This document shows, piece by piece, positions 1-14,108 of a stretch of DNA of 31,456 nt. The notes under the pieces were generated by a model. It saw only the letters and a list, made by a program, of their open reading frames with translations, searched no databases and was not told the DNA's origin. Positions within the stretch are counted from its first letter, which is position 1, and each line of letters opens with the position of its first letter. The translations under genes were made by a program, and so were the position numbers. This stretch comes from Saksenaea vasiformis B4078 (Eukaryota > Mucoromycota > Mucoromycetes > Mucorales > Saksenaeaceae): positions 1 through 31,456 of the forward strand of contig JNDT01001172.1 of assembly GCA_000697055.1 (NCBI GenBank), read 5' to 3'.

Positions 1-199
1 TCCAATCAGCATTGAAACTTTGAAGTCAAAGATCTTAACTATACCAGCTGTGGTGCTCGCTTCGCTTCGCAACACTGCTTTTCTATGGGAAAAAGAAATA
101 TTATTGAGAAGATTTTATGGAAGGCTGAAGATTCTGTTGGCAAGAAATAATTTGTTCAATTGCCGAAAGTTTGTTGCTGGAATATATGGATAAAAAAGA

Positions 200-330
200 A
201 CTATATAAAAAAAAAGAGTGCATGAAGGAAGAATCTATGTAAAAGAAAAGATGATGTAAAGAAGACGCACTGTGAAGGAAGAGATGATGTGAAAGAAAAG
301 ATGGTATAAAAGAAGAAAGATCTTTATATT
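200..330. repeat. Purine-rich imperfect short repeats
   Basis: The plus strand carries several degenerate copies of a purine-rich unit of roughly 30 bases built from GAAGGAAGA, ATGATGTGAAAG and AAAAGATG blocks. The open frame across it on the minus strand has no protein-like character. It lies beside the end repeats of the transposon remnant and may be part of the same decayed repeat cluster. Confidence 0.4.
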
Positions 331-392
331 TTTTGCTTGATCATACTTTTTTTTTTGAAAGTTGCGACTTTCGCTTCGCTCAATAGCAATCA

Positions 393-628
393 TTTTATGG
401 GAAAGAATTGGAAAGACACAGAAGGAGATGGTGAATAATATACCTTCTAATTGATATGCTTGATCTAGTGTCTTTCGATACCAAGGAAAGTACACTCCGA
501 ATGGCAATTGTTTTATGGGAAAGAATTGAAAAAGACGGAGAAGGAGACGGTGGATAATACATTTTCTAATTGATAATGCTTGGCCCAGTGTCTTTCGGTG
601 CTGAGAGAAGTCCACTCCAAAAAGTGCT
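393..628 (+). repeat. Tandem copies of the transposon left end
   Basis: Two direct copies with a period of about 118 bases (393-510 and 511-628). Both begin with TTTTATGGGAAAGAATTG, continue through GAAGGAGA and a TCTAATTGAT block, then a GTGTCTTTCG block, and end near ACTCC. They differ by scattered substitutions and small indels. A doubled end could come from a nested insertion or from unequal exchange. Confidence 0.7.
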
Positions 629-794
629 TGGACCTCCGCTGCGCTCTGGTAAGCACTTTTTGTTCGTTCACTTCCCGCCTGGCATAGCGAAGTTGAATAG
701 TTTAGGAAGGCCTGTGTTTTTTTTTTTGGAACGGAAGCGACCCCCTTTTAGAAGATACAAATAAGGAAATCATCATGTGATATAATGAGCCAAT

Positions 795-1000
795 GAGAAA
801 GCAATATATCGCCAATCAAACGTCGCAAAAACAGTCCATTTTTAAACCCTATCGAAAAGTTTTGGGCAAATGTGAAAGTAGGTATTCGGAGGAATGCGTT
901 GAGAGCAGATGATCGACTTACAGATCGAATTTGTGATTCAGTAAATAAAGCGACCTGGCCAGTCGCTGGTCGGCGGATGTCGAAGCGCTTTTTGGAATGA
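795..1000 (+). pseudogene. Tc1/mariner-type transposase, C-terminal remnant
   Basis: The plus-strand frame ending with TGA at 998-1000 encodes a classic end of a DDE transposase: S-P-F-L-N-P-I-E-K-F-W from 833, then an arginine- and lysine-rich helix (VKVGIRRNAL) and a short tail with K-R-F-L-E at the stop. In Tc1-like enzymes the glutamate of N-P-I-E is the third catalytic acid. The first two catalytic aspartates, the DNA-binding domain and a start codon are missing, because a stop lies in frame just upstream (792-794). The enzyme fold is truncated and inactive. Family level (Tc1/mariner in the IS630 superfamily) is fairly secure; subfamily is not. Confidence 0.75.
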
Positions 1001-1096
1001 ACTGCTCTTAGCACCGAAAGACACTGATCGAGCATTATCAATTAAAAGATATATTATTCACTACCTCCTTCTCTGTCTTTTTTTTTTATTCTTTCC
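993..1096 (-). repeat. Inverted copy of the transposon end
   Basis: Read on the minus strand this segment matches the 511-628 copy block by block: GGAAAGAAT, an AGAAGGAG block, GAATAATAT, TTAATTGATAATGCT, GTGTCTTTCGGTGCT. It therefore forms the right terminal inverted repeat facing the left copies. The transposase remnant stops immediately inside it at 1000. Confidence 0.7.
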
Positions 1097-1901
1097 TATA
1101 CGACAACTGACCCTTGAGCGAAGCGGAAGCGGCAGCTAGCGTTCTGGCGTATGATGCGAAATGAAGCACGGAGTCACGGATGATACAAAGAGATACGTCC
1201 AAATGACAAGGTGGAACCAGTACATATGTAATCAATCAGTCATAATTCGTCATGAATCTCATTTTGCATAATCTGAGCCGTTTAGTATCAACTTGCGCTA
1301 CGGCCCTTTTACTTCTATCATCTTCGGTTCTTGACTTAACCGGCAAAGTCTGCACAACTTCCCCAAAGTTGTAATCATCCTTCCATACGAATGATAGTAG
1401 ACAAGCTATTGCCTTGATTCACGACATCCGGTGAGTCTATCGTTATTGCGGATATCCGCAACAATCTTCTGATGCATACATTTTCAAGCATCCATTTATC
1501 TCATACCTTATGGGTTGGTCTGACTTTCAGTCAACCGCACTTAAGGTATGGGTCTGCAATGTTAGCCGGGAAGATCTTCGGGTCTTTCTCGCCTACTATT
1601 GCTACATCAGTCTTTTGCACTGAACATTTTTCAACACTGCAGGCTGCCTCGGATGAGTCACGCCTACGGTAACTGACCACCGAGTTAGGATTACAAGGGC
1701 TTCTTGTAAAGCGACAAAGTCAAATTGCCAAGCTTGGATAAGGCATGCAATAACTTTCCTTTCTCGTTGTAAAAAATAGGGAAGGAAACGTTTAGAGTAG
1801 GCTTTGCAAAGGCGAAGTCAATTCACCTTAGCTCCTAGAATCAAAATCATAGGCTGCAAAAAAAAAAGGATACTCTGGTGCTGACTGTACCTGAAATAAT
1901 G
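1097..1901. other. Intergenic, no gene recognised
   Basis: No protein domain, tRNA or spliced gene could be supported here. The open frame at 1472-1672 has no recognisable similarity and poor coding character. The composition is mixed and looks like old repeat or decayed sequence next to the transposon remnant. Confidence 0.4.
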
Positions 1902-2911
1902 TCACCCCAGAGAAGCACCTCTATTTACCAGCGGTATGTGCTTGACAAAGATGGATTTATACCATGGTTTCACATATTTTTGGTATTGCACTCTCAAACT
2001 GTTGTGGTTGCCATAACCTCTAAAAATGCCACCTTGTAACCCAGCCTCCCAGCACGCCTTCCAGCTCATCCGCCCTTTTCTGTCTGCCATGAATTCCTCA
2101 GCAAATTTCATTTCTACGGCCTTGCTATTGGTGTCGACTTATAACTTCCCTTTAAGATTGTGGAGAAGTAGTGTATCTTGTACCGGAGTTGTGCACTCAC
2201 TTTCTTCACTTCCTTCAAGTTTCTCATTTTTTCTTATTTTGACGCTTCATGTACTCATCCCATCCTTGACATATTGCAGCGTCTTACTTGATAAAGGTAT
2301 TTATTCGCTTAAGCGGTTGTAAATCTTCTCAAACTGCATGTGAACGGCCTTGCAGATTGTGTTAATAGCTTGCAGCGTCTCCTCTTCTTGGCTCCGCTCG
2401 TCACTGAACTTTTCCTTCGCAATTTGGTACAGGAGTCTTAATGTCGGGTCATAACGATTACCCAAAGCGAGTATACAATGCGCCCTCTCTAATTTCAAGT
2501 CCTCCTTTCCCTACAAAATGCTTGAAAATTCCGGGTTTTGATATCATAAAGGATGTGTAATAAAGCCTTCTGAGTATGAATTGAGCTATGTAGTGGGTAA
2601 AGTTCTCATTTGACACACTAAAACGCAATCCTAGTACCTTTCAAAATTGCTGGCGCAAGACAGGTCTCATGGATAAAGTTGTTCATGGAGATGAAGCAAC
2701 CTCAGTGCTGAATGGATTTGTGACAAGTATGAACTGTCATTTTCAGGCTATCAAGTGGACCATAATGACAATATCCGATTTCGAGAGTGGCTGCCGAGAA
2801 GAAGAGGTTACTGTTGACCCAAGAACTGAATAAGACGTATTCACTGATATGAAGACGAGGAGATTGTGAATAATGACATACCCGAAAATCTGCGGAAGAG
2901 GAATGTTGCAT
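1902..2911 (-). pseudogene. Decayed gene of unknown family
   Basis: On the minus strand one and the same reading frame is protein-like from 2498 down to 1902 but is broken by three stops (first at 2301-2303). It holds two well-formed segments: a helix-rich one (ERAHCILALGNRYDPTLRLL, then IAKEKFSDER) and a basic aromatic one (MKFAEEFMADRKGRMSWKAC, then KYVKPWYKSI). A plausible splice acceptor (TTTTGTAG) lies just upstream of 2510. A further coding-like stretch at 2911-2702 continues past one stop to about 2620. I do not recognise the family. The pattern fits a gene that once had introns and has picked up stops. A live gene with unusual introns remains possible. Its position beside the transposon remnant suggests a decaying repeat-rich block. 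Confidence 0.35.
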
Positions 2912-4295
2912 TCCACTTAAATATCAACTGTTTCGCATTGACGCAATGATAGATTTTCTTGATGAGAAGCTATTACATCATATTTTGCAAAGGATCAGTG
3001 CGATTAGTAAATTTGTGAGCACTAGACCTACCCCGATAAGAGATTCAATCTCCTTTTCAGGCTTGAAGTTGATATTACAGAGGATTTGAAAACCTACACT
3101 ATGTTTTCTGGCGGTGGACCCGAAATTCCTTCGAAAAACCGGGTTTTGAAATTAAAGAGGTTGCACTGTACATCTTTACCGTGATGTCAAAAAATACACA
3201 CAGCGCAACCAGTGTATCCATTAGTTCTTGCTGAAGAAAATCCTTGACTGTACCCTTCGGAAGAAGAAAGCAACTTTATGCCCAATATTTGCGTGTAGTT
3301 TCTTGGAGAAAAGGTTGATCGTGGCGTGGCGTAAAGCCTTCGCTTATCCCTTGACCTGATATCTTCACAGTACCGTTTCTCTGAGACTTCTCTTGTTACT
3401 ACGTTCCTGCCCCTTCTTGTGACGGAAGGTAAAGTGCTTCCGATGATTGAGGCTCTGAGTCATACGCGGCCCGAATATCCGTAGTGTCATCGTGCTCCAA
3501 TGAAGTAACGGCATCTTTCGCGCGTACATACCTGTTCATTGGATGCTACTCTAAATTAATTCAATGAACTACGAAAGGTCGAGCTTGCGCTGCGGAAAGG
3601 ATTGAATACATGGTCACTCGTACATGAATGTTTACCTATGTGGATTTGCTTCCGCAATTTATTTGAGCAGCATTCACGGTTGGTAGATTGAATTACCATT
3701 CGGATATCATCCTAATTATTCCGAAGGATACGCCGTTCTTCGATAATGTCTGATTAACCCGCCTGACCCTCGATAGCTGTGGCAGTTTGTTGAGGAAGAT
3801 GGACGACCGCATTTACTCCAGCGATGCGCAAAGACGCCGCCACAGTCCAAACGAGTCGAGACAGGAGGTCATGCAGCCTAGACAACATGGATCACCCTGT
3901 CTGTATGGATTAATTGGACCACATACTGTGACATATTGCTGAGAAATAGAACCGAAGAAGGGGAAAAATATAAATTGTTTTCTTAGGTACTCGCCATATT
4001 TCGTTAATGAAACACGCCGGCTTTCAGATAGTGTAATCTACACTTGACACGAACACAAATCTTTGTACCGGATGAATCATTTTCCAGCAGAATGCTCATG
4101 CGAAATGATGCACAATTGTGAGCAAGTAACTCAAAGCCCAAGTAAACAGCGCTATTTCACCTTTTAAACAAGAAAAAAAAACAATTACTTGCGCAAGCGC
4201 GCTGGTAGATGCAAAAAAGGTCACCGTTTTGATTTTCAATAGAGACACTGGCTTTATTATTAACATTGTTGATGAACTTGTTTTTCTTTTTATTA
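2912..4295. other. Intergenic, no gene recognised
   Basis: Downstream of the OPT transporter gene (which ends at 4296 on the minus strand). All frames are broken frequently and no domain, RNA gene or clear repeat was seen. The short open frames around 4096-4456 overlap the last exon and intron of the OPT gene and are shadows. Confidence 0.4.
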
Positions 4296-5004
4296 TTAGC
4301 CTTCGACGGCTAGAGGTGGACAATCTGCGCAACAGTAGTCTTTCCTCCCGGTTGCTAATAATGAGAGGCGACAGTCAGAACTACAATCGTCCTACTAAAC
4401 TGAGAATTTACCTGTGTTTCCAGCCCATGCAGGGAACGGGTAGGACTGACCTGTAGCTCCACCTTGGACTGCCATCGCCAGCAGGAACGCCATCAGTGAC
4501 GTACCGGAATCAAGCGCCGCAGAAATAAGATAATTATGCTTGACAAACCATAAACGATGGCGCCGCTTCAAATACCATTGCGAGAACAGAACAATGATAA
4601 AGGATACGGTGACATAGGATGAATTTCCTCCAGGCATAAAACATAACCCACCAATCACCATAGGCGTGTTGATTTTATCAAATCCAACATGTGGATATCG
4701 TTTGTGTAAGAGCCACATGGGGATGGGGAGGAAGAAGCCAGCGACAAAAGCCCACAAGACAATGTAATACTTTGTTCCCGGACCAAACATAGCCATAGGT
4801 CCAATCGCTCCCCAGGTGATAGCTGCCGAGTTAATTGTCTAGAAAGCACTGGTTGAGCATGAATGAAGGATATCCCACGCTAATGTTCTTTACGTGAAAG
4901 CTTGCACCACTCCAGACGTTGTTGCCTGGTCCTGTCAATATATCGCGTTTGTTATTGATGATAGACTAGGAAAAACCTGTTTGTAAGAATACACAACACA
5001 CATA

Positions 5005-5054
<50 letters not shown>

Positions 5055-6971
5055 GTTGCTTACATGATTGACAATGTAATTAAAAATACAGCCGATAACG
5101 GTCCCGACCATTTGATTCAAAAAGACCATTCGAGGGGGAACTTTGAGATAATGTCCAATTTTTAGATCCATCGCCATGGTACCGGCCTGATTCATTGTAT
5201 TAAACCCAAGCGTTTTGAAGTAGATATTAGCCACTATAGGAAAAGAAATAAAAGAGGAGGGTGAGATGAGTATGGAAACAGTCAAAAAGGCACTGGGTAG
5301 GATTTTACCGGGATAGCCTTTTAAAATGAAACCACAAATCATTTCTGCAACGACATTTAATCCAAAAGAAGTGCCTGTCACTGCGCAGATAAAATTCAAT
5401 GGAAGAGATAGGGCAGAGGACATGCCAATGGCAAAGAGCACACCCCACCAAGGCAGTTGGCTATGATTGACGTAGGCAATGATAATATTGAGGAAAATAC
5501 CAACCAAGAAAACCGCATAGTACCACCAGGTCGGAACCTACCATGCCAAAAAAAAAAAAGAAACGGGTGAGCAGCAGTAACGTCAGTGATCCTAAGCATT
5601 TACCTCTTTATAAACCGACATCAAACGCATGTGAATATCCATTTTTTCGTTTGTGACTTTTGAGCCTTTGCTTAATTTTGCAAATTCATTACGGACAGAG
5701 TCGCAAAGATCTTTTCCATAGTACAAGGCTACATGGGTGATGGATGCTGTCACGGCCAAGTTGATAAAAGCGTACTGTAACGCTCCTATGGCTGGGTAGT
5801 AGGCTGATCCGACTTCCTCAAACTTTGTTGCGTTGAGTGAATTGTCGTCATTCAGCACGTAGGCTTGCGGATAGGTACCTGACATGCCGGTGGTTTTGTT
5901 GACGTAAAAGATGGAATTAGAGAGGAAGGGGAATTTTTGAGCATCCCATACGTTGTAATAGTAAACAAGGGGGCCAATGATCCACATCATTAGAATACCG
6001 CTCATAATATTGAGTTGGACATAGAGAGGAAGGACAAGAGGTCTGTACGCGGAAAGAAACTGCCAGTCGAAACTCAGCGAGAGCACACCCATGCCTTCGT
6101 TCAGTTCGATTCCGCCAAAAATACGCTCGAACCAGCGAGAATCTCGTTTGGCAAGACAGAAAACCGAAATACCACCCAAGAGAGGAAACATATACTGAGG
6201 AATAAATTCGTACACAAAAATGCCAGTAAACACCATGAAGAAAAATCGGGTGCGCCACCGTGAATCTTCCTTGTCGGTATTCAACGTCCGTAGGAACGAG
6301 ACGGTCGGCAGGGACTGTGGCCAAATGACATTGGGTGCATATACCAGAAAAGGGCGTAGCTGGCCAGCGATTCCATAACCGACGATCTGTGTTGCCAAGA
6401 GAAGCGAGATACCACCAATGACGCCCGGCGAATTGGCATAGTATAATTGTTGGGCGCCAAGAATATAAGTGCCATAGGCCGAGGTATTGGCTGCTGAAAC
6501 AAGGACATAAATGCACACGTTCTCCTTTACATTGAAAGGCCCAGGGTTAAGCCATCCCCCTGTTGGAAGAAGATTCGCCCACGCATTGCAGAATAAGTAG
6601 GCGACGATCATCATAAATGTGTTGGACAGCGGAACCGAAACCGGCTTGAACAACATCAGCTGGCTAACAGACGCACTCAAAGCGGCAAGAATCTTCCAAA
6701 AAAAAATAAAGATGAAAATGAGAATGGGGCGTACTAACGATTGAAATGGAAATAAGCTTACAACACCCGTAAAAATGGCACGGAAAGTGCAGCAAACAAG
6801 CGCTGTGTCGTCTTCAGAAGTTGCTAGTTCGTTGACAATTTGCATGTCGATATCTTCTTCTCCATCGACGACCAACTCATCGCAACGAATATCAAATGCT
6901 TGTAATGATTTCGTATCCTCCAATTTCCGAGTATCCTCTATAAATGCTGTGTCCGACTCTGTTTTCGCCAT
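4296..6971 (-). CDS. OPT-family oligopeptide transporter
   Basis: A proton-coupled transporter of the oligopeptide transporter family (Isp4/Opt1 type), expected to import short peptides or glutathione-like compounds across the plasma membrane. Seven exons: 6971-6762, 6692-5604, 5537-5309, 5233-5064, 4965-4894, 4838-4412 and 4324-4296, giving 741 residues, normal for fungal OPTs. Seen in the protein: an acidic cytosolic N-terminus, the family signature N-P-G-P-F-N-V-K-E at residues 119-127, about 12-16 hydrophobic segments, an I-H-M-R-L-M..Y-K-E loop, the stretch D-L-K-I-G-H-Y-x-K-V-P-P-R, the I-T-W-G-A-I-G-P block, and a T-D-C-P-P-L-A tail typical of the family end. Two introns (69 and 75 nt) have lengths divisible by three and no stop, so an unspliced reading looks open. 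The last intron (87 nt) is supported mainly by recovery of the C-P-P-L-A tail. Substrate cannot be told from sequence. Confidence 0.93.
5008..5050. repeat. (TC)n microsatellite inside an OPT intron
   Basis: About 21 TC dinucleotides lie in the intron at 4966-5063 of the OPT gene. Read on the minus strand they give an alternating Arg-Glu run, which is not part of the protein because the flanking GTAAGC donor and CCTAG acceptor join normal OPT sequence. The run lies in the middle of the intron, well upstream of the branch-point region. Confidence 0.85.
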
Positions 6972-7625
6972 TAGGAAAGTTGTAGTGCTTGAAAGCGTTT
7001 GTTTCTGTTTTGTCTTTAAAACGAAGGTGAGCAGAAAGATGGATGCAGGGGCCGAAAATGATGGAGACCAAAAAAAAAGAAGAAGAAGAAAGGAAGGAGG
7101 AGAGAGAGAGAGACACTCGCTGACTTTATATTTTTCAGTATGAACGGGATGGGGTGAACGTCAGCTTTACTCTTCAAAGAAGTATCCATAAAGAAGCAAA
7201 GTTAGATTGTCTCATGCCATTCTCTATCTTGGTTGCTGCTTTCAATGTACTTCTCCACTGGAAATACGGATTCTGCTTTTTAGTTTGCTTGTTGTTTTCA
7301 GGACATCTTATGTGACAAAAAGCACAGATGAATCAATTCATCCGATCAGTTCATAGGAAAATGTCTATTGCTTTTTTTTTGGTATCGTTTTCTAATTCCG
7401 GTTTGCGGGAAATACCAGGTATAGAGAGAGACGGAGAGAGAGGGAGCGCCCATTTTTGTTCAATGCATTATGTGATCTTGCTGCTGCTGCTGCTATTGCG
7501 CCTCAAAATTTGCTAATATATCGACACAATAGCAGATAGATAATTTTTAGCAAAGTCTATGCAAAAGCTTATCTTATTTCGGCATTGATATGTTTCTTCA
7601 AAACCGGGCCGATCTTCAACTGCAA

Positions 7626-7656
<31 letters not shown>

Positions 7657-8776
7657 ACGAAGCATGTAATTATACATCTGCGTCTTATACTCCGTTGGGA
7701 GTAAGTAAGCATAATAAGTACATCTTGAGGTCCAATCTATTGCAGATAAAAGAAATCCACTTAAATGCATTACATAATCCTTGTAGGACACTTTTAGAAT
7801 CGATAGTGTACTATTGTTTCATCCACTTGTCCAAGAATGCTTAATCTATATGCCAACGTTATATCGAGCGACTAGTATTATGTCGGATGAAATAGCGTTG
7901 CAGCAAACGACGCGTGCTTCAGAGGGACTTGGAATATGAGCTATGTACAGTTCTCCGCTCATGTGCGCCACATAAGGACAAAAAGGAATATATCGGAATA
8001 AAGTAAAGCAGGGGGAGGGGGGCATTTGTTCGTCGGTGCTACACAAGACCTTATTTTACGTGCACATTCGTAGACTAAAGGATGCGCCTTGTACTAAGTA
8101 GATCAACACTGTAAGGCCCAGGTATCGGGCCGTGCATTGACAAAATGATGGACAACGTATGATTTTCCTTAAAGTGCCTATGCAACTCATTTCGGGATAG
8201 ATTCCCACCTGCATCCTAGAACAAGCGTAGAGCGTCAAATAATAGCTTTATGCCTGACCAAAATGGTTTTCATTCCGTCATATCGAAGATTATGAGAGAA
8301 AGAAGGGGAGAGCCATATGAAAGAAAAAAGGCTAAACGACGGGTTTTCTCATGTGTCAATGGAAATGATATATATTTTTTTTTCTTAGCATCCTTTAGCC
8401 AACATTTCGCTCATGCAGCTCTTCCGGTCTCCCTGGAATTGTGTGAGACCGTTGGACCTGAAAGGAAAAAGACCTACATCCTTCCTGTGCGAACGAAGTC
8501 ATCATTTCTCTCGTCATGACGAAGAGGACAGTTTATGAAGACAGATAAACACAAAGTCCATTGTCTATTCTTTCGCATCTGTCCTGCTTTGATTAAAAGC
8601 TTACGCTTTGCTATATGACATCGTCCTTTATCCATCTTTTTTTTCTTTTTTGTTTTTACGAGCGGCATTTTCGACAAATGCCGAGTACGAAAACTCTCAG
8701 TCACGCAATGGCTGTCGCGTTTGCTCAGGAGGAGAACACCAGATCTTGTTTCTGACGCGCCCATTCTTTCTTCACC
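6972..8776. promoter_or_regulatory. Divergent intergenic region between OPT and MSH2
   Basis: This 1.8-kb stretch separates two genes transcribed away from each other and must hold both promoters. It contains a polypurine tract at 7070-7115 just upstream of the OPT start, GAGAGA clusters near 7420-7445, a short CTG run near 7481-7494, and T-tracts. No TATA box or binding site could be assigned. Open frames here (for example 7513-7791 minus and 8250-8519 plus) lack recognisable domains and I do not call them genes. Confidence 0.5.
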
Positions 8777-12881
<4,105 letters not shown>

Positions 12882-13020
12882 TCAACAACAGCCTCAACCC
12901 TTTCCTTTTCTCTCTCTCTTACTCTTCTTCTTTTTTTCTTTCTCTCTCTCTCTCTGTGTTTTAACCTTGTTTTTCGTTTCTTTTTTTTTTCTCTTTTTTT
13001 TTATACGTTATTTACACAAC

Positions 13021-13761
13021 ATGTCGAATCATACGCATGGGCTTATTTCAACTACTTTGGGATTGACTTTGGGGTTCCTGGGAATCGTCGGACTTGTTTT
13101 ATCACTTGTGTCTCTCTTGCCCGTCAATCTTTATAATCTGTTCGTGTCGATTGATGCAGTCAAAGAACTTACCAAGCATGAAATTCAGCAACATGGCAGC
13201 AAGTGGTGGAGTCTATTGAGTTCACAAGCTTTTTATTACTTGGTGTTTCTAACCGGTTCCGTCATTTCTTCCTTAATCACGTTGGGCCTGGTTTTGACGA
13301 CATTATTTCGTGATAACAAAAAACCCAGCTCCTCACATATGTGGATAAACCGTGACATTGAATCCAATCTGCCGAAAAAAAAGAGTGTATGGTTAAGTCG
13401 TTTGGGATGTTTTATTTTCGTTGGTCAAATAGGATGGGCACTATTTGGTAAGAACACGGTATCCACTTGTTTCTCTGTTTCTTCTAACTCTTAAAGAATA
13501 GGTACACATCTTGTATTTATGGAGACGATGTTGCCAAGTAACATTCAAAAAGCCTTGGTGATTTCCGTATCTATCCTATGGTTAAATTACCTTATCATTA
13601 CGGTGTTTTCATTTATTTTGTTTTGTGCATCCTTCTTCATCATTCTCGGTGGTGGTAGCGGTGTGGAAAGTTCGGATCATGCAGATACGAGCACAAGCGC
13701 ACCTACAAATCAACAAGGAGAAACCGCACCTTTGCTCAAATCAACATGTAGCTCCACATAA
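13021..13761 (+). CDS. Four-helix membrane protein with acidic dileucine tail
   Basis: I do not recognise the family. Two exons (13021-13447, 13502-13761) joined by a 54-nt intron encode 228 residues. Four hydrophobic segments are visible at about 10-35, 70-96, 131-155 and 172-200, with a loop of about 30 residues between the first pair and a polar loop (about 97-128) between the second and third. The C-terminal tail is Ser/Thr-rich and ends with E-T-A-P-L-L (216-221), which fits the [DE]xxxL[LI] sorting signal used for AP-complex transport to endosome or vacuole; that use is inference. The layout is reminiscent of tetraspan (claudin/SUR7-like) proteins, but no signature of these was found. 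The start lies only 139 bases after the MSH2 stop, in a long pyrimidine tract that probably includes its promoter and leader. Confidence 0.8.
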
Positions 13762-14108
13762 CCGTCCTTCCTTCGCTTTCCCCTCGTAATACATCCTCCT
13801 CCATTTATTTATTTTCATTTCCTCTATCTTCTTCTTCTTGTTCATAGCTTTCTATCGAGACTGTATTATCATCTTGTTTTTTCTTTTTCTCTATCTTTTT
13901 TTTTCTTTGGCTTTTGTATGTATACCATCTTGTTTTTCTTTTTCTTCTTCTTTTTCTTCGTTTTATATATCTGGTATCTAGCATGAAAACTTCTTTTTTT
14001 TTAAGATGGATGATGATGAATTTCATTCATGATAAAAACGGAGATAACCAGTGACATGACTAACAGGTAGAGAAAGAGAGGTGGTTAGAAGTAGGAAATA
14101 ACTATCTC
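13762..14108. other. Convergent 3' region, T-rich
   Basis: The space between the stop codons of two converging genes. It is dominated by TTTTTCTT and TTCTTC tracts and probably holds both 3' untranslated regions. No open frame with protein character was seen. Confidence 0.5.

Larger units (their letters stand above)
393..1096 (+). mobile_element. Deleted Tc1/mariner-type (IS630 superfamily) element
   Basis: A non-autonomous remnant of a DDE transposon. Between related end sequences on the left (393-628, two tandem copies) and an inverted copy on the right (993-1096) lies only the C-terminal part of a transposase. The ends share a GTGTCTTTCGGTGCT-type block, a TTAATTGATAATGCT-type block and an AGAAGGAG block. 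What remains (about 0.6-0.7 kb) is far shorter than a 1.3-2 kb autonomous element, so most of the transposase is gone and the element cannot move by itself. The TA target duplication expected for this superfamily was not identified with confidence. Confidence 0.7.

Noticed and set aside
235..615. Minus-strand open frame of 126 residues
   Set aside because: It runs through the two tandem transposon end repeats and the purine-rich repeat. Its repeated peptide blocks are simply translations of repeated DNA.
4970..5050. Arg-Glu repeat tail as part of the transporter
   Set aside because: It is an unspliced reading of a TC microsatellite in an intron with good GT and AG sites. Removing it restores normal OPT sequence.
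5917..6516. 199-residue minus frame overlapping the OPT gene, and a plus frame at 6015-6263
   Set aside because: Both are shadows of the OPT exon, whose own frame carries the family signature and membrane helices.
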